NCBI GenBank assembly: GCA_003417655.1
Contig: QVMW01000005.1
Span: 62,001 to 126,000, forward strand
DNA from: Rhodobacteraceae bacterium 63075
GTDB taxonomy: Bacteria > Pseudomonadota > Alphaproteobacteria > Rhodobacterales > Rhodobacteraceae
DNA: 64,000 bases
Reading direction: 5' to 3'
The first letter of the stretch is position 1; each line of letters opens with the position of its first letter. Positions 15,745 through 25,078 of this stretch are shown here, in pieces. A program made the position numbers and the translations under genes. The notes beneath the pieces are model-generated. The model saw only the letters and a list, made by a program, of their open reading frames with translations, ran no database searches and had not been told where the DNA came from.

Positions 15745-16632
15745 GTGATATCATCGATGACAGGCTTCGCCTCGGGCAAGGGGCAGGCCGGGGCCCATAG
15801 CTGGAGCTGGGAGCTGCGTTCCGTGAACGCGAAGGGTCAGGATATCCGCATCCGTGTGCCCGACTGGATCACCGGGCTCGAGGCGCATCTGCGCAAATCC
15901 GTGAGCGAGGCGAGTGCGCGGGGCAATATCACCATCGGGCTGCGGCTGTCTCGCGAAGAGGGCGAAGCGACTCTCGCCCTCAACCATGTCCAGCTCGATG
16001 CCGTCCTCTCGGCCATGGCCGAAACCGAGCAACGGGCGATGGATGCGGGGCTCTCGCTCGCGCCCAGCACGGCCAGCCAGATCCTCGCCTTGCGCGGTAT
16101 CCTGGAAGCGGATGTCGAATCCGACGACCCCGCGCCGCTATTGTCGGCGCTCAAGGCGGATTTCAAACCGGTGCTGGAGGCGTTTCTCGAGATGCGCGCC
16201 GAGGAGGGCGCGGCGCTGGAAAAGGTGCTGACAGGGCAGCTGGACGAGATCGACACTCTTACGCAGGCGGCCGCCCGCGCCGCCGCCGCGCGCGACGACG
16301 AGAGCGGGGCCGCGCTGCGCGCCGCGCTCGCCCGGGTGAGCGATGTGGTCGATGTCGACGAGACCCGCATCGCGCAGGAAATCGCGCTGCTCGCCGTCAA
16401 ATCCGACATCACCGAGGAGATCGACCGCCTGAAAGCTCATGTCGCCGCCGCGCGCGAGCTGCTGGCCAAGGGCGGCCCCGTAGGGCGCAAGCTCGACTTC
16501 CTTTCCCAGGAATTCAACCGCGAAGCCAATACGCTTTGCGCCAAGTCGCAAAACGCCGATCTTACGTCCATCGGGCTCGAGCTCAAGGCGGTGATCGACC
16601 GGATGCGCGAACAGATTCAGAACGTGGAGTGA
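15745..16632 (+). CDS. yicC: YicC-family endoribonuclease-like protein
   Basis: A 295-residue YicC/YloC family protein. The N-terminus MISSMTGFASG is diagnostic, as are the ELRSVNAKGQDIRIRVP motif and the C-terminal RKLDFLSQEFNREANTLCAKSQN..LTSIGLELKAVIDRMREQIQNVE. The start is GTG at 15745, after AAGGGGAG. Members in E. coli and Bacillus act on RNA. The gene sits 3 bp before gmk, a neighbourhood conserved in many bacteria. Confidence 0.92.
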   Translation: MISSMTGFASGKGQAGAHSWSWELRSVNAKGQDIRIRVPDWITGLEAHLRKSVSEASARGNITIGLRLSREEGEATLALNHVQLDAVLSAMAETEQRAMDAGLSLAPSTASQILALRGILEADVESDDPAPLLSALKADFKPVLEAFLEMRAEEGAALEKVLTGQLDEIDTLTQAAARAAAARDDESGAALRAALARVSDVVDVDETRIAQEIALLAVKSDITEEIDRLKAHVAAARELLAKGGPVGRKLDFLSQEFNREANTLCAKSQNADLTSIGLELKAVIDRMREQIQNVE

Positions 16633-16635
16633 CAC

Positions 16636-17280
16636 ATGGGCGATCCCCGCCGCGGCCTTCTCATCATTCTCAGCTCGCCTTCGGGCGCGGGCAAGTCGAC
16701 GCTGTCGAAGGCGCTGATCGCCTGGGACCCGACGATCAGCTTTTCCGTATCCGCGACGACGCGCGCGCCGCGCCCCGGGGAGGAGGATGGCCGGGAATAT
16801 CATTTCATGAGCGAAGCCGATTTCCAGGCCGCCGTTGCTGACGGCGACATGCTCGAGCATGCCCATGTCTTCGGCAATTTCTACGGCAGCCCGCGCCGCC
16901 CCGTGCAGGATGCGATCGATGCGGGCAAGGACGTGCTCTTCGACATAGACTGGCAGGGCGCGCAGCAGATCCAGAACTCCTCGCTCGGCCAGCACACCCT
17001 GTCGATCTTCATCCTGCCGCCCTCGATAAAGGAGCTGCACCGCCGCCTTGTCAGCCGCGGACAGGACAGCACCGAGACCATCGCCAGGCGCATGCGCAAG
17101 AGCTGGGACGAGATCAGCCATTGGGCCGAGTATGACTTCGTGCTCATCAACGACGATCTCGAAGAGACCGGCGCCAAGCTCAGGAACATCGTCTCCTCGA
17201 TCCGCCTCAAGCGTCTGCAACAGCCGATGCTGAGCGAGCATGTGCGCAAACTTCAAAGCGAATTCCAGGAGATGTCATGA
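16636..17280 (+). CDS. gmk: Guanylate kinase
   Basis: Phosphorylates GMP to GDP with ATP (214 residues). The P-loop is [10 protein letters not shown] (13-22). The GMP-binding segment [22 protein letters not shown] and [31 protein letters not shown] follow in family order, and the lid arginines lie in [17 protein letters not shown]. It is translated just after yicC and overlaps the carbonic anhydrase gene by 4 bp (ATGA), so the three genes form one operon. Confidence 0.96.
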   Translation: MGDPRRGLLIILSSPSGAGKSTLSKALIAWDPTISFSVSATTRAPRPGEEDGREYHFMSEADFQAAVADGDMLEHAHVFGNFYGSPRRPVQDAIDAGKDVLFDIDWQGAQQIQNSSLGQHTLSIFILPPSIKELHRRLVSRGQDSTETIARRMRKSWDEISHWAEYDFVLINDDLEETGAKLRNIVSSIRLKRLQQPMLSEHVRKLQSEFQEMS

Positions 17281-17798
17281 CCCTTTACAGCCTCGCAGAC
17301 AAAGCCCCGCAGATCGCCGAGGATACATGGATCGCGCCGGACGCCAACGTGATCGGCGACGTGGCGGTTGAAGAGGGCGCCTCGGTCTGGTTCTGCGCGA
17401 CATTGCGGGGCGACAATGAGCGCATCACCGTGGGGCGCGGCTCGAACGTCCAGGAAAACACCGTCATGCACACGGACATCGGCTATCCGCTCATCATCGG
17501 GGCCGATTGCACGATCGGCCACAAGGCCATGCTGCATGGCTGCACGATCGGGGAGGGCAGCCTGATCGGGATGGGCGCGACCGTGCTCAACGGTGCGAAG
17601 ATCGGCAAGGGCTGTCTCATCGGGGCCGGCGCGCTTGTCACCGAGGGCAAGGAGATTCCCGATGGCAGCCTGGTGATGGGCAGCCCCGGAAGACCCGTGC
17701 GCGAGCTTGACGATTCGGCGCGCGCGATGCTCATCGCCAGCGCCGAGCATTACCGCCAGAACATGCGCCGCTTTCGCGCCGAGCTCACAGCGCTCTGA
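17277..17798 (+). CDS. Gamma-class carbonic anhydrase family protein
   Basis: A left-handed beta-helix protein of 173 residues in the gamma carbonic anhydrase/YrdA family. The three metal-ligand histidines are in place: His65 (VMHTD), His82 and His87 ([10 protein letters not shown]). Hexapeptide repeats follow ([22 protein letters not shown]), and a helix packs at the C-terminus ([22 protein letters not shown]). Whether it hydrates CO2 or is a scaffold cannot be told from sequence. It is the last gene of yicC-gmk-this gene. Confidence 0.9.
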   Translation: MTLYSLADKAPQIAEDTWIAPDANVIGDVAVEEGASVWFCATLRGDNERITVGRGSNVQENTVMHTDIGYPLIIGADCTIGHKAMLHGCTIGEGSLIGMGATVLNGAKIGKGCLIGAGALVTEGKEIPDGSLVMGSPGRPVRELDDSARAMLIASAEHYRQNMRRFRAELTAL

Positions 17799-17806
17799 GC
17801 GCGCGG

Positions 17807-18205
17807 TCAGCCGTCCTCGAGGATGGCCTCCAGTGCCTTCGTCCTCGGCACGCTTGTGTCCTTGGCCCGCTCCGCAAACCAGATATCGAAATGCAGCATC
17901 GGGAAAGCCTCGCGCAGCTCGCGCAGGACCATCCTCTTGTCCGGCAGGGGCGGGCTGACAGCGATGACGCGCCCCTTGTAGCCGCTCAGGGCAAGCCGGG
18001 TCGCAATATCGAAAATGTCGTAACGCGCGCAAAAAAGCCATGAGACGACAGCGTCCGGGGGTGGCAGCCCGTCCTTGAGCCGGGCGAGCAGCTCGGCCAG
18101 ATCATATTTCTTCGCCTGTGTCGGGATGTTGAACTCCGGCAGTTCGTATCCCTCAGGCTCGATGGTCACGACCTCGGGCTTTTTCGGCAGCGAAACAAAG
18201 CTCAT
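17807..18205 (-). CDS. Conserved-looking cytoplasmic protein, unknown function
   Basis: A 132-residue protein that I do not recognise. It has no signal peptide or membrane segment. The N-terminus is proline- and glutamate-rich (LPKKPEVVTIEPEGYELPEF), followed by an alpha/beta-looking body (DAVVSWLFCARYDIFDIATRLALSGYKGRVIAVSPPLPDKRMVLRELREAFP). The ATG at 18205 has a good GAGGAAA ribosome site, and codon use matches the neighbours, which supports a real gene. It converges on the carbonic anhydrase gene with an 8-bp gap. Confidence 0.65.
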   Translation of the reverse strand: MSFVSLPKKPEVVTIEPEGYELPEFNIPTQAKKYDLAELLARLKDGLPPPDAVVSWLFCARYDIFDIATRLALSGYKGRVIAVSPPLPDKRMVLRELREAFPMLHFDIWFAERAKDTSVPRTKALEAILEDG

Positions 18206-18533
18206 TCGTTTTTCCTCTTGTCAGTTGGCGCAGATCCAAATTCTCCGGTCAGTCACCGGAAAATCCCCCAGCTTCCCCATGGACAACGATGTCGGCTCCG
18301 GCGGCAAAAGGCAATCTGCGGAAAATGCGGAATTGAATATCTCCTGCAAAAGGCTAAGATCGCGCCGAAAGTGCAGGGGGTGGCTCCTGCGCGCGTTCGG
18401 AACGGTCTCATGAGAGGGTCGGGCATGGACAATCACGCGGCGCGCCCGCAGCCTTCCGCAGCGGCCCGCGTTTCGAGGCGCGGCTTTTCCCTCACCGCCG
18501 CGAAAACGCGGCAGGTATGATCTCCGAGGCGAC
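18206..18533. other. 328-bp region between unknown gene and phoR
   Basis: Divergent promoter space. It holds one small perfect hairpin, TCCGGT/ACCGGA (18244-18249 with 18255-18260). I see no Pho box here and no convincing ORF. The 100-codon frame at 18218-18520 lacks a ribosome site and has atypical composition. Confidence 0.5.
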
Positions 18534-19580
18534 ATGCAGAGCAGCGATCTTCTTTCCCTCATCGCGGCAGTGCCGCTGCCCGCCCTCGTGATCGGGGGCG
18601 GCGAAAAGGTCATCGCGGCCAATGCGGCGGCGACCGAGATCATCGGCCAGGCCCCCATCGGACGGCATTACATGAGCGTGCTGCGCAAGCCCGAGCTGCT
18701 CACGGTTATCGAGCAGGTGCGCAAGGATGGCAGGATGCGCAAGGCGAGCATGCGCCAGGTCCGCAGCGAGGGCGACACGATCTTCGAGGTGCATTGCTCG
18801 GCCGTTCCGGGGCCAGCGCCGCGCAGTGTCATGCTCTGGTTCGAGGATGTGACCCATCTCGAACAGGCCGGGCGCATGCGGCGTGACTTCGTGGCCAATG
18901 TGAGCCACGAGCTGCGCACCCCGCTCACCGCGCTCATGGGGTTCATCGAAACACTCCAGGGCCCAGCCCGGGACGACGCCGAGGCGCGCGACAAGTTCCT
19001 CGGCATCATGGCCCGCGAGGCGGCGCGCATGGAGCGGCTGGTGAGCGATCTGCTCTCGCTCAGCCGCGTGGAGGTCCAGGAGCGGCAGGCACCGCGCGAT
19101 CAGGTCGATCTCGCCGGGCTGCTCGTCTCGGTCTCGCGGCTGCTCGGACCCACGGCGGAGGCCGCCGAAATCGAGGTCGCTTTCGAGCCGCCCGATGGGC
19201 CGGTCATGGTCACCGGTGACGAAGACCAGCTCCGGCAGGTCCTGTCCAATCTCGTCGAGAACGCGCTCAAATATGGTGCGTCGGGGAAATGGGTCGGGCT
19301 GAAATGCTACAAGCAGGACTATCTTGCCAGCATGCGCGGCCCCGCGGCCATCGTCGAGGTGCGCGATGCGGGGCAGGGGATCGACCCGCTGCATATCCCG
19401 CGCCTGACCGAGCGATTCTACCGTGTCGATTCGCATCGCTCCCGCGAGATTGGCGGGACGGGGCTGGGCCTCGCCATCGTCAAACATATCGTGAATCGGC
19501 ATCGCGGACGGCTCAAGATCGATTCGGAGCTCGGCCAAGGCAGCACCTTCAGCGTGATCCTGCCGCTCTCGGAGGGCTGA
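18534..19580 (+). CDS. phoR: Phosphate regulon sensor histidine kinase PhoR
   Basis: Sensor kinase of the PhoR/PhoB system (348 residues). A PAS domain occupies about 5-110 (LPALVIGGGEKVIAANAAATEIIGQ). The dimerisation box FVANVSHELRTPLTAL carries the phosphorylated His125. The N box is QVLSNLVENALKYG, followed by G boxes VRDAGQGIDP and GTGLGLAIVKHIVNRHRG. No transmembrane helix precedes the PAS domain, unlike classical PhoR, so the kinase looks soluble or is held at the membrane by the Pst/PhoU complex. It lies upstream of pstS on the same strand. Confidence 0.9.
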   Translation: MQSSDLLSLIAAVPLPALVIGGGEKVIAANAAATEIIGQAPIGRHYMSVLRKPELLTVIEQVRKDGRMRKASMRQVRSEGDTIFEVHCSAVPGPAPRSVMLWFEDVTHLEQAGRMRRDFVANVSHELRTPLTALMGFIETLQGPARDDAEARDKFLGIMAREAARMERLVSDLLSLSRVEVQERQAPRDQVDLAGLLVSVSRLLGPTAEAAEIEVAFEPPDGPVMVTGDEDQLRQVLSNLVENALKYGASGKWVGLKCYKQDYLASMRGPAAIVEVRDAGQGIDPLHIPRLTERFYRVDSHRSREIGGTGLGLAIVKHIVNRHRGRLKIDSELGQGSTFSVILPLSEG

Positions 19581-19620
19581 CCGAAGGCGTTAACGCACTG
19601 TTAACGCTCGATCTCGGCGC

Positions 19621-19649
19621 GTGTCATCAAACTGTTACAAACCTGTCAC
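19621..19649 (+). promoter_or_regulatory. Pho box (PhoB binding site), three half-sites
   Basis: GTGTCAT, CTGTTAC and CTGTCAC recur at exactly 11-bp steps (19621, 19632, 19643), separated by CAAA and AAAC. The last two units match the 18-bp consensus CTGTCAT-N4-CTGTCAT. The array ends 93 bp before the pstS start, so PhoB is expected to activate pstSCAB-phoU-phoB from here when phosphate is low. Confidence 0.85.
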
Positions 19650-19742
19650 AAAAGCATAGCGGGTCGCCACTAGGCCTCGCCGGGAGGATGCCACTTTAAG
19701 ACTGAACCCCGGTATCCGTTATGAGACAACAGGAGCTTCTCC

Positions 19743-20774
19743 ATGACATTCACGAAACTGACTGCCTCAACTCTGGCGATCGCTGCCGTCACGGCATCCG
19801 CTGCCGCGGCGCGCGACGAAGTCCGCCGTGTCGGCTCGTCCACCGTCTTCCCCTACACTCAGGCTGTTGCAGAGCAGTTTGCAAACAACACCGGCTTCCC
19901 GTCGCCCATCGTTGAATCGACCGGCACCGGCGGCGGCATGCAGATCTTCTGCGGCGGCATCGGCGAAGACTACGCTGACATCACCGGCGCGTCGCGCGCG
20001 ATGAAAGCTTCGGAATACCAGCTGTGCATGGATGGCGGCGTGACCGACATCACCGAAGCCCGCATCGGCTCCGACGGCCTGACCATCGCCATCTCGCGCG
20101 AGAACGACTTCGCCTGGGACATGACGCTGGCCGAAGTCTACCAGGGCCTCGGCGCGATGGTGCCCGCCGACGGTGAGTGGGTCGAAAACCCCTACACCAC
20201 CTGGGACCAGATCAACCCCGATTTCCCGGCGGTCGAGATCGAAGTCCTCGGTCCCCCGCCGACCTCCGGCACGCGCGACGCCTTCGTCGAGCTGGCGATG
20301 GTCGCTGGCTGCATGGAACTCGACTATGTCGCGCAGAACCATGACGAAGACTGGGCCGAAGAGAACTGTGCACGCATGCGAACCGACGGGCCGTTCATCG
20401 AAGCTGGCGAAAACGACAACCTGATCGTGCAGCGCCTGCAGGCGAACAGCGACGCAATGGGCATTTTCGGCTACTCCTTCCTGTTCGAGAACCAGGACAC
20501 GCTGAAGCCCGTCACCATCGCCGGCGTCGAGCCGACCCCGGAAACGATCGGCGACACCTACCCGATCTCGCGTCCGCTGTACTTCTACATCAAGAACGCA
20601 CATCGCGGCGTAATCCCCGGCTTTGAAGAGTTCATCGCCGAGTACATGTCCGAAGACGCACTGGCACCGGGTGGCTACCTGGAAGAGCGCGGCCTTGTCG
20701 TTCTGTCGGAAGAACGCCGTGAAGAGCTGCGCGAGCGCGTTGCCAACCAGGTTCAGATGACTGCTCCGGAATAA
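19743..20774 (+). CDS. pstS: Phosphate-binding protein PstS
   Basis: Periplasmic phosphate receptor (343 residues). The signal peptide is MTFTKLTASTLAIAAVTASAAAA-RD. VRRVGSSTVFPYTQAVAEQF and SPIVESTGTGGGMQIFC are the phosphate-loop motifs. Later landmarks are ITGASRAMKASE and PPPTSGTRDAFVEL. A longer interdomain insertion (DYVAQNHDEDWAEENCARMRTDG) is typical of the alphaproteobacterial form. A Pho box precedes the gene and a terminator-like hairpin follows it, consistent with higher expression than the transporter genes. Confidence 0.93.
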   Translation: MTFTKLTASTLAIAAVTASAAAARDEVRRVGSSTVFPYTQAVAEQFANNTGFPSPIVESTGTGGGMQIFCGGIGEDYADITGASRAMKASEYQLCMDGGVTDITEARIGSDGLTIAISRENDFAWDMTLAEVYQGLGAMVPADGEWVENPYTTWDQINPDFPAVEIEVLGPPPTSGTRDAFVELAMVAGCMELDYVAQNHDEDWAEENCARMRTDGPFIEAGENDNLIVQRLQANSDAMGIFGYSFLFENQDTLKPVTIAGVEPTPETIGDTYPISRPLYFYIKNAHRGVIPGFEEFIAEYMSEDALAPGGYLEERGLVVLSEERREELRERVANQVQMTAPE

Positions 20775-20789
20775 GCCGAGCTACCAACA

Positions 20790-20824
20790 TGCCGCCCGGC
20801 TTTGGCCGGGCGGTTCCTTTTGTC
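20790..20824 (+). terminator. Attenuator-like hairpin between pstS and pstC
   Basis: CCGCCCGGC (20792-20800) pairs perfectly with GCCGGGCGG (20805-20813), followed by TTCCTTTTGT. It lies 17 bp past the pstS stop and 17 bp before the pstC start. It fits partial termination that keeps PstS in excess. Confidence 0.75.
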
Positions 20825-20841
20825 TCCCGAAGGTTTTTCTC

Positions 20842-22218
20842 ATGGGCATGCTGCCATTCGCGATCCTCCTTGTCGCCGCCATCGTCGGATACATGATCAA
20901 CCTGCAGTCTGCCCGCGCCATTCGCGCTGGTGGCACACGACTGCATTCGCTGTCCGGCTTTCACGGAATGTTTTCCGCCCTGCTGGTCATCGTTCCCGTC
21001 CTGACATTTGTTCTGCTCTGGCTGGGCTTCGAAACCGCCGTGATCGAGCGCCTCATGTTCGCATCGCTGCCTTCAGGCACGCTCGACGGTCTGGGAAGTG
21101 GTGAGGTTCAGCTGATCGGTGCCGAGATCCGCTCTATTGCCGGTGGTCGTGTTTTCGGCACTCCGGAAGACTGGAAACTGGCCGCTGCCGAGCGCTTGCT
21201 GGCCTATGAGGCCTGGTCCGACTGGCTGTTGATCGCCGCGGTCGCTGCATTGTCTGTGGCCCTGATGCTGTTCGCGCGCAGCCGCGTCGCGCCGGAATAC
21301 CGGGCGCGCCAGCAGGTCGAAAAGATCACCACCGGGCTGATGATCTTTTGCGCAACGGTGGCGATTTTCACCACCATAGGCATCGTGTTCGCGCTGACCT
21401 ATGAGACCTTCAAATTCTTCCAGATGGTGTCGATCACGGAATTCCTGTTCGGCACAAGCTGGGAACCACAAATCCCGATCCGCGAAGACCAGATCGCAGC
21501 CGAAGGCGCGTTCGGTGCGGTGCCCGTGTTCCTGGGCACGATCGTGATCGCGACCATTGCCTTGACGGTCGCCGTTCCGGTGGGCTTGCTGACGGCGATC
21601 TACCTGAACGAGTTCGCCCCCCAGGCCGTCCGGTCCGTCGTCAAACCGATTCTGGAAATTCTCGCGGGCGTGCCGACGGTTGTTTACGGCTTCTTCGCCA
21701 TCCTCGTCGTTGCCCCCGCCATTCGCGAGTTGGGAGTGACCTTGGGGCTTGATGTCGCGTCCAACACCGCACTTGCGGCGGGTGGCGTGATGGGTGTCAT
21801 GCTGATCCCCTTCATCTCTTCTTTTGCCGATGACGCACTGTCCGCCGTTCCGCAATCATTGCGCGATGGAGCCTTGGCGCTTGGCGCAACGCGTGGCGAA
21901 ATGATGATGAACGTGCTTTTTCCCGCCGCGATCCCCGGTATTGTCGGGGGCGTGTTGCTGGCCGTGAGCCGGGCGATCGGCGAAACCATGATCGTGGTCA
22001 TGGCAGCCGGTCTGATCGCACGCATGACGATCAATCCACTCGACAGCGTCACTGCCGTGACTGTCCAGATCGTGACGCTGCTGATCGGGGACACATCCTT
22101 TGACAGCCCCAAAACATTGGCCGCTTTCGCCTTGGGCATGATGCTGTTCATTGCGACGCTCGTCATCAACGTCTTCGCTTTGCGGATTGTCCGCAAGTAT
22201 CGTGAAATCTACGACTAG
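20842..22218 (+). CDS. pstC: Phosphate ABC transporter permease PstC
   Basis: Inner-membrane permease (458 residues). The conserved permease domain fills the second half: IAVALTVAVPVGLLTAIYLNEFAP-type sequence, KPILEILAGVPTVVYGFFA, and the EAA loop LRDGALALGATRGEMMMNVLFPAAIPGI. An N-terminal extension of about 190 residues with two extra membrane segments (about 1-20 and 35-60, plus one near 125-145) marks the long alphaproteobacterial type. Codon use (many TTG leucines, AT-ending codons) differs mildly from pstB and phoU. It is 3' of the pstS hairpin. Confidence 0.9.
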   Translation: MGMLPFAILLVAAIVGYMINLQSARAIRAGGTRLHSLSGFHGMFSALLVIVPVLTFVLLWLGFETAVIERLMFASLPSGTLDGLGSGEVQLIGAEIRSIAGGRVFGTPEDWKLAAAERLLAYEAWSDWLLIAAVAALSVALMLFARSRVAPEYRARQQVEKITTGLMIFCATVAIFTTIGIVFALTYETFKFFQMVSITEFLFGTSWEPQIPIREDQIAAEGAFGAVPVFLGTIVIATIALTVAVPVGLLTAIYLNEFAPQAVRSVVKPILEILAGVPTVVYGFFAILVVAPAIRELGVTLGLDVASNTALAAGGVMGVMLIPFISSFADDALSAVPQSLRDGALALGATRGEMMMNVLFPAAIPGIVGGVLLAVSRAIGETMIVVMAAGLIARMTINPLDSVTAVTVQIVTLLIGDTSFDSPKTLAAFALGMMLFIATLVINVFALRIVRKYREIYD

Positions 22219-22230
22219 AGGTTGGCCCAG

Positions 22231-23535
22231 ATGTCTGACACCACACCAGAATACAGCGGCGCAGGCCACCATGGCGGCACGATGGATATCGTGCGCAAGG
22301 GGCTGGCGAAACGCAAGCGGAAGCAAGCGATCCTGCAGGGTATCGGGATTGCCGCAATCGGATTTTCGCTGACGGTTCTTTTCATCCTTCTCGCGTCTCT
22401 GGTCAGCACGGGGTATCACGCCTTCACGCAGACCCATGTCGAGATCGAGGTCTTCGTCGATCCCGAAGAGATTTCCGAAGAGAATCTGCCCCGCGGCGGG
22501 TTCCGGAATGTCTTGAGCAATTCGCTTGGGCAGTATTTTCCCGAAAGCGACATGTCGGACCGCGCCGAAGCGCGGGTTCTGTCATCGATCCTGTCCAATG
22601 GCGCACAATTCAAGTTGCGCGACATGCTCGTGGAAGACCCCAGCCTGATCGGGCAGACGATCTCATTGACGGTTCCGACATCAGACCCCTACGACCAGTT
22701 GAACAAAGGGCTGATTGATCGCGCCACCCCGGAAGAGTTTCGCCGGTTGAAAGATGAAGAAATTGAGAATTTCGATACGTTGTCGGAACTCGGCCTTGTC
22801 TCGAAGCCGTTCAATGCAGGCCTGCTGACCAATGCGGACTCCCGCTTTCCGGAGCTTGCCGGGCTGAAAGGCGCGCTTGTCGGGTCGTTCTGGGCCTTGT
22901 TGACGTGTTTCCTGATATCCTTCCCGCTGGGAATTGGCGCGGCGATCTACCTTGAGGAATTCGCACCAAAGAACAAGGTAAGCGACTTCATCGAGGTCAA
23001 TATCAACAACCTGGCCGCTGTGCCGTCTGTCGTCTTCGGCCTGTTGGCACTGGCGGTGTTCATCGGCTGGTTCGGGATGCCCCGCTCGGCCCCCTTTGTC
23101 GGTGGCTTGGCGCTGGCGCTGATGACAATGCCGACGATCATCATCGCGACGCGAGCGGCGCTGAAAGCGGTTCCGCCTTCTATTCGCGAGGCCGCCCTTG
23201 GCGTAGGGGCCTCCAAGCACCAGGTGGTGTTCCAGCATGTGCTGCCACTTGCGATGCCCGGTATCCTGACTGGCACGATCATCGGCCTGGCCCAGGCCCT
23301 GGGTGAAACAGCCCCGCTGTTGTTGATCGGCATGAATGCTTTCATCACCTCTGCCGCCAGCAGCCCGTTTGACAGTGCGACAGCGCTTCCAACCCAGATC
23401 TTCATCTGGGCCGACAGCCCGGAACGCGGCTTTGTCAGCCGAACCTCCGCAGCGATCCTTGTTCTCTTGACGTTCCTTATCACGATGAACGCCCTGGCGA
23501 TTTTCCTGCGGTCCAAATTCGAACGCAAATGGTAG
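22231..23535 (+). CDS. pstA: Phosphate ABC transporter permease PstA
   Basis: Second permease (434 residues). After one N-terminal membrane segment (about 33-55) there is a periplasmic region of about 180 residues. The permease core follows (SFPLGIGAAIYLEEFAPKNKVSDFIEVNINNLAAVPSVVFGLLALAVFI) with the EAA loop IREAALGVGASKHQVVFQHVLPLAMPGILTG. ATG at 22231 is taken because AGAGG lies 9 bp upstream; a TTG at 22222 is too close to it. It sits 12 bp behind pstC. Confidence 0.9.
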   Translation: MSDTTPEYSGAGHHGGTMDIVRKGLAKRKRKQAILQGIGIAAIGFSLTVLFILLASLVSTGYHAFTQTHVEIEVFVDPEEISEENLPRGGFRNVLSNSLGQYFPESDMSDRAEARVLSSILSNGAQFKLRDMLVEDPSLIGQTISLTVPTSDPYDQLNKGLIDRATPEEFRRLKDEEIENFDTLSELGLVSKPFNAGLLTNADSRFPELAGLKGALVGSFWALLTCFLISFPLGIGAAIYLEEFAPKNKVSDFIEVNINNLAAVPSVVFGLLALAVFIGWFGMPRSAPFVGGLALALMTMPTIIIATRAALKAVPPSIREAALGVGASKHQVVFQHVLPLAMPGILTGTIIGLAQALGETAPLLLIGMNAFITSAASSPFDSATALPTQIFIWADSPERGFVSRTSAAILVLLTFLITMNALAIFLRSKFERKW

Positions 23536-23550
23536 GGGAAGGACAAGGTC

Positions 23551-24348
23551 ATGTATGATAATCTGAAAGCGGAGAGCGCATTGGAAACCAAGGACATCAA
23601 ATTTTCCGCCAAGAAGGTCCAGGTCTTCTACGGGGATACACAAGCCATCAAGGACGTGGACGTCGACATCGAGGACAAGACCGTCACGGCTTTCATCGGG
23701 CCCTCGGGCTGCGGCAAGTCCACCTTCCTGCGCTGCCTGAACCGGATGAACGACACCATCGACATCTGCCGCGTCGAAGGCGACATCCTGCTCGACGGCG
23801 AGGACATCTACGACAAGGCGGTCGATGCGGTGCAACTGCGCGCCAAGGTGGGCATGGTGTTCCAGAAGCCCAACCCGTTTCCCAAGTCGATCTATGACAA
23901 CGTCGCCTACGGCCCCAGGATACACGGGCTGGCCAGGACCAAGGCCGACCTGGACGAAATCGTGGAAAAGAGCCTGCGCCGCGCCGCGCTCTGGGACGAG
24001 GCCAAGGACAGGCTCGACACCCCCGGCACGGGCCTTTCGGGCGGCCAGCAGCAGCGGCTGTGTATCGCCCGCGCCGTGGCCACAGAGCCGGAAGTTCTTC
24101 TGATGGACGAGCCCTGCTCGGCGCTCGACCCGATCGCGACTGCCCAGGTCGAGGAGCTGATCGACGAGCTGCGCTCGCAATACTCGGTCGTCATCGTGAC
24201 CCACTCGATGCAACAGGCCGCGCGCGTCAGCCAGAAGACGGCCTTCTTCCACCTCGGAAACCTCGTCGAGTTCGGCGAGACCGACAAGATCTTCACCAAC
24301 CCCGAAGATGAACGCACCGAGAGCTACATCACCGGCCGGATCGGCTAA
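23551..24348 (+). CDS. pstB: Phosphate ABC transporter ATPase PstB
   Basis: Energises the Pst importer (265 residues). Walker A is GPSGCGKST (50-58), the Q-loop is [23 protein letters not shown] (PstB-specific), the signature is LSGGQQQR (162-169), Walker B is [13 protein letters not shown] (182 onward), and the H-loop histidine lies in [10 protein letters not shown]. It is 15 bp behind pstA and 11 bp before phoU, within the same operon. Confidence 0.96.
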   Translation: MYDNLKAESALETKDIKFSAKKVQVFYGDTQAIKDVDVDIEDKTVTAFIGPSGCGKSTFLRCLNRMNDTIDICRVEGDILLDGEDIYDKAVDAVQLRAKVGMVFQKPNPFPKSIYDNVAYGPRIHGLARTKADLDEIVEKSLRRAALWDEAKDRLDTPGTGLSGGQQQRLCIARAVATEPEVLLMDEPCSALDPIATAQVEELIDELRSQYSVVIVTHSMQQAARVSQKTAFFHLGNLVEFGETDKIFTNPEDERTESYITGRIG

Positions 24349-24359
24349 GGAGCACCGTT

Positions 24360-25076
24360 ATGAACAACCAGCACATCGCATCGGCCTTTGACCGGGATCT
24401 TGAACAGATCCAGGCCAAGATCATGAAAATGGGCGGTCTCGTCGAGGAACAGATCCTGCGCGGGGCGGACTGCCTGGCCAGCCGTGACGAGGAGAAAGCA
24501 GAAGAGGTTCGCCGCGGCGACAAGCCCATCGACCTGCTTGAAGAGGAGATCAACGAAGAAGCCGCGCGGCTGATCGCTTTGCGCGCGCCAACAGCCGTTG
24601 ATCTTCGCGTCGTGCTCTCGGTGCTCAAGATCGCCTCCAGCCTCGAACGGATCGGTGATTTCGCCAAGAACATGGCCAAGCGCACGCAGGTCCTGAGCCA
24701 GCTTACCCCCGTCGAGGAAGCGCATGTCTCGCTGCGCCGCATGGCGCGCGATGTGCAGGTGCTGCTCTCGGATGCGCTCAACGCCTATATCCAGCGCGAT
24801 GCGGACATGGCCGCCGACGTGATCGAGCGCGACAAGGATATCGACCAGCTCTACAACGCGCTCTTCCGCGAGTTCCTCACCTTCATGATGGAAGACCCGC
24901 GCAACATCACGGCCTGCATGCACCTGCATTTCATCGCCAAGAACACCGAGCGCATGGGCGACCATGCCACGACCATCGCCGAGCAGGTCATCTATCTCGT
25001 GACCGGCGAGAAGCCCGAAGAGCAGCGCGAGAAACGTGACCGGACCTCGTCGGACGCAGGCGTCAGCGAGGTCTGA
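24360..25076 (+). CDS. phoU: Phosphate signalling protein PhoU
   Basis: A helical metal-binding protein (238 residues) that links Pst to PhoR and restrains phosphate uptake. It has two three-helix PhoU repeats, about 12-110 and 115-220. Characteristic stretches are MGGLVEEQILRGADCL, LRVVLSVLKIASSLERIGDFAKNMAKR and, in the second repeat, CMHLHFIAKNTERMGDHATTIAEQVIYLVTGE. It lies between pstB and phoB with gaps of 11 and 2 bp. Confidence 0.95.
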   Translation: MNNQHIASAFDRDLEQIQAKIMKMGGLVEEQILRGADCLASRDEEKAEEVRRGDKPIDLLEEEINEEAARLIALRAPTAVDLRVVLSVLKIASSLERIGDFAKNMAKRTQVLSQLTPVEEAHVSLRRMARDVQVLLSDALNAYIQRDADMAADVIERDKDIDQLYNALFREFLTFMMEDPRNITACMHLHFIAKNTERMGDHATTIAEQVIYLVTGEKPEEQREKRDRTSSDAGVSEV

Positions 25077-25078
25077 TC

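Noticed and set aside
18218..18520. 100-codon plus-strand frame upstream of phoR
   Set aside because: No ribosome site, atypical residue composition, and position in a divergent promoter region.
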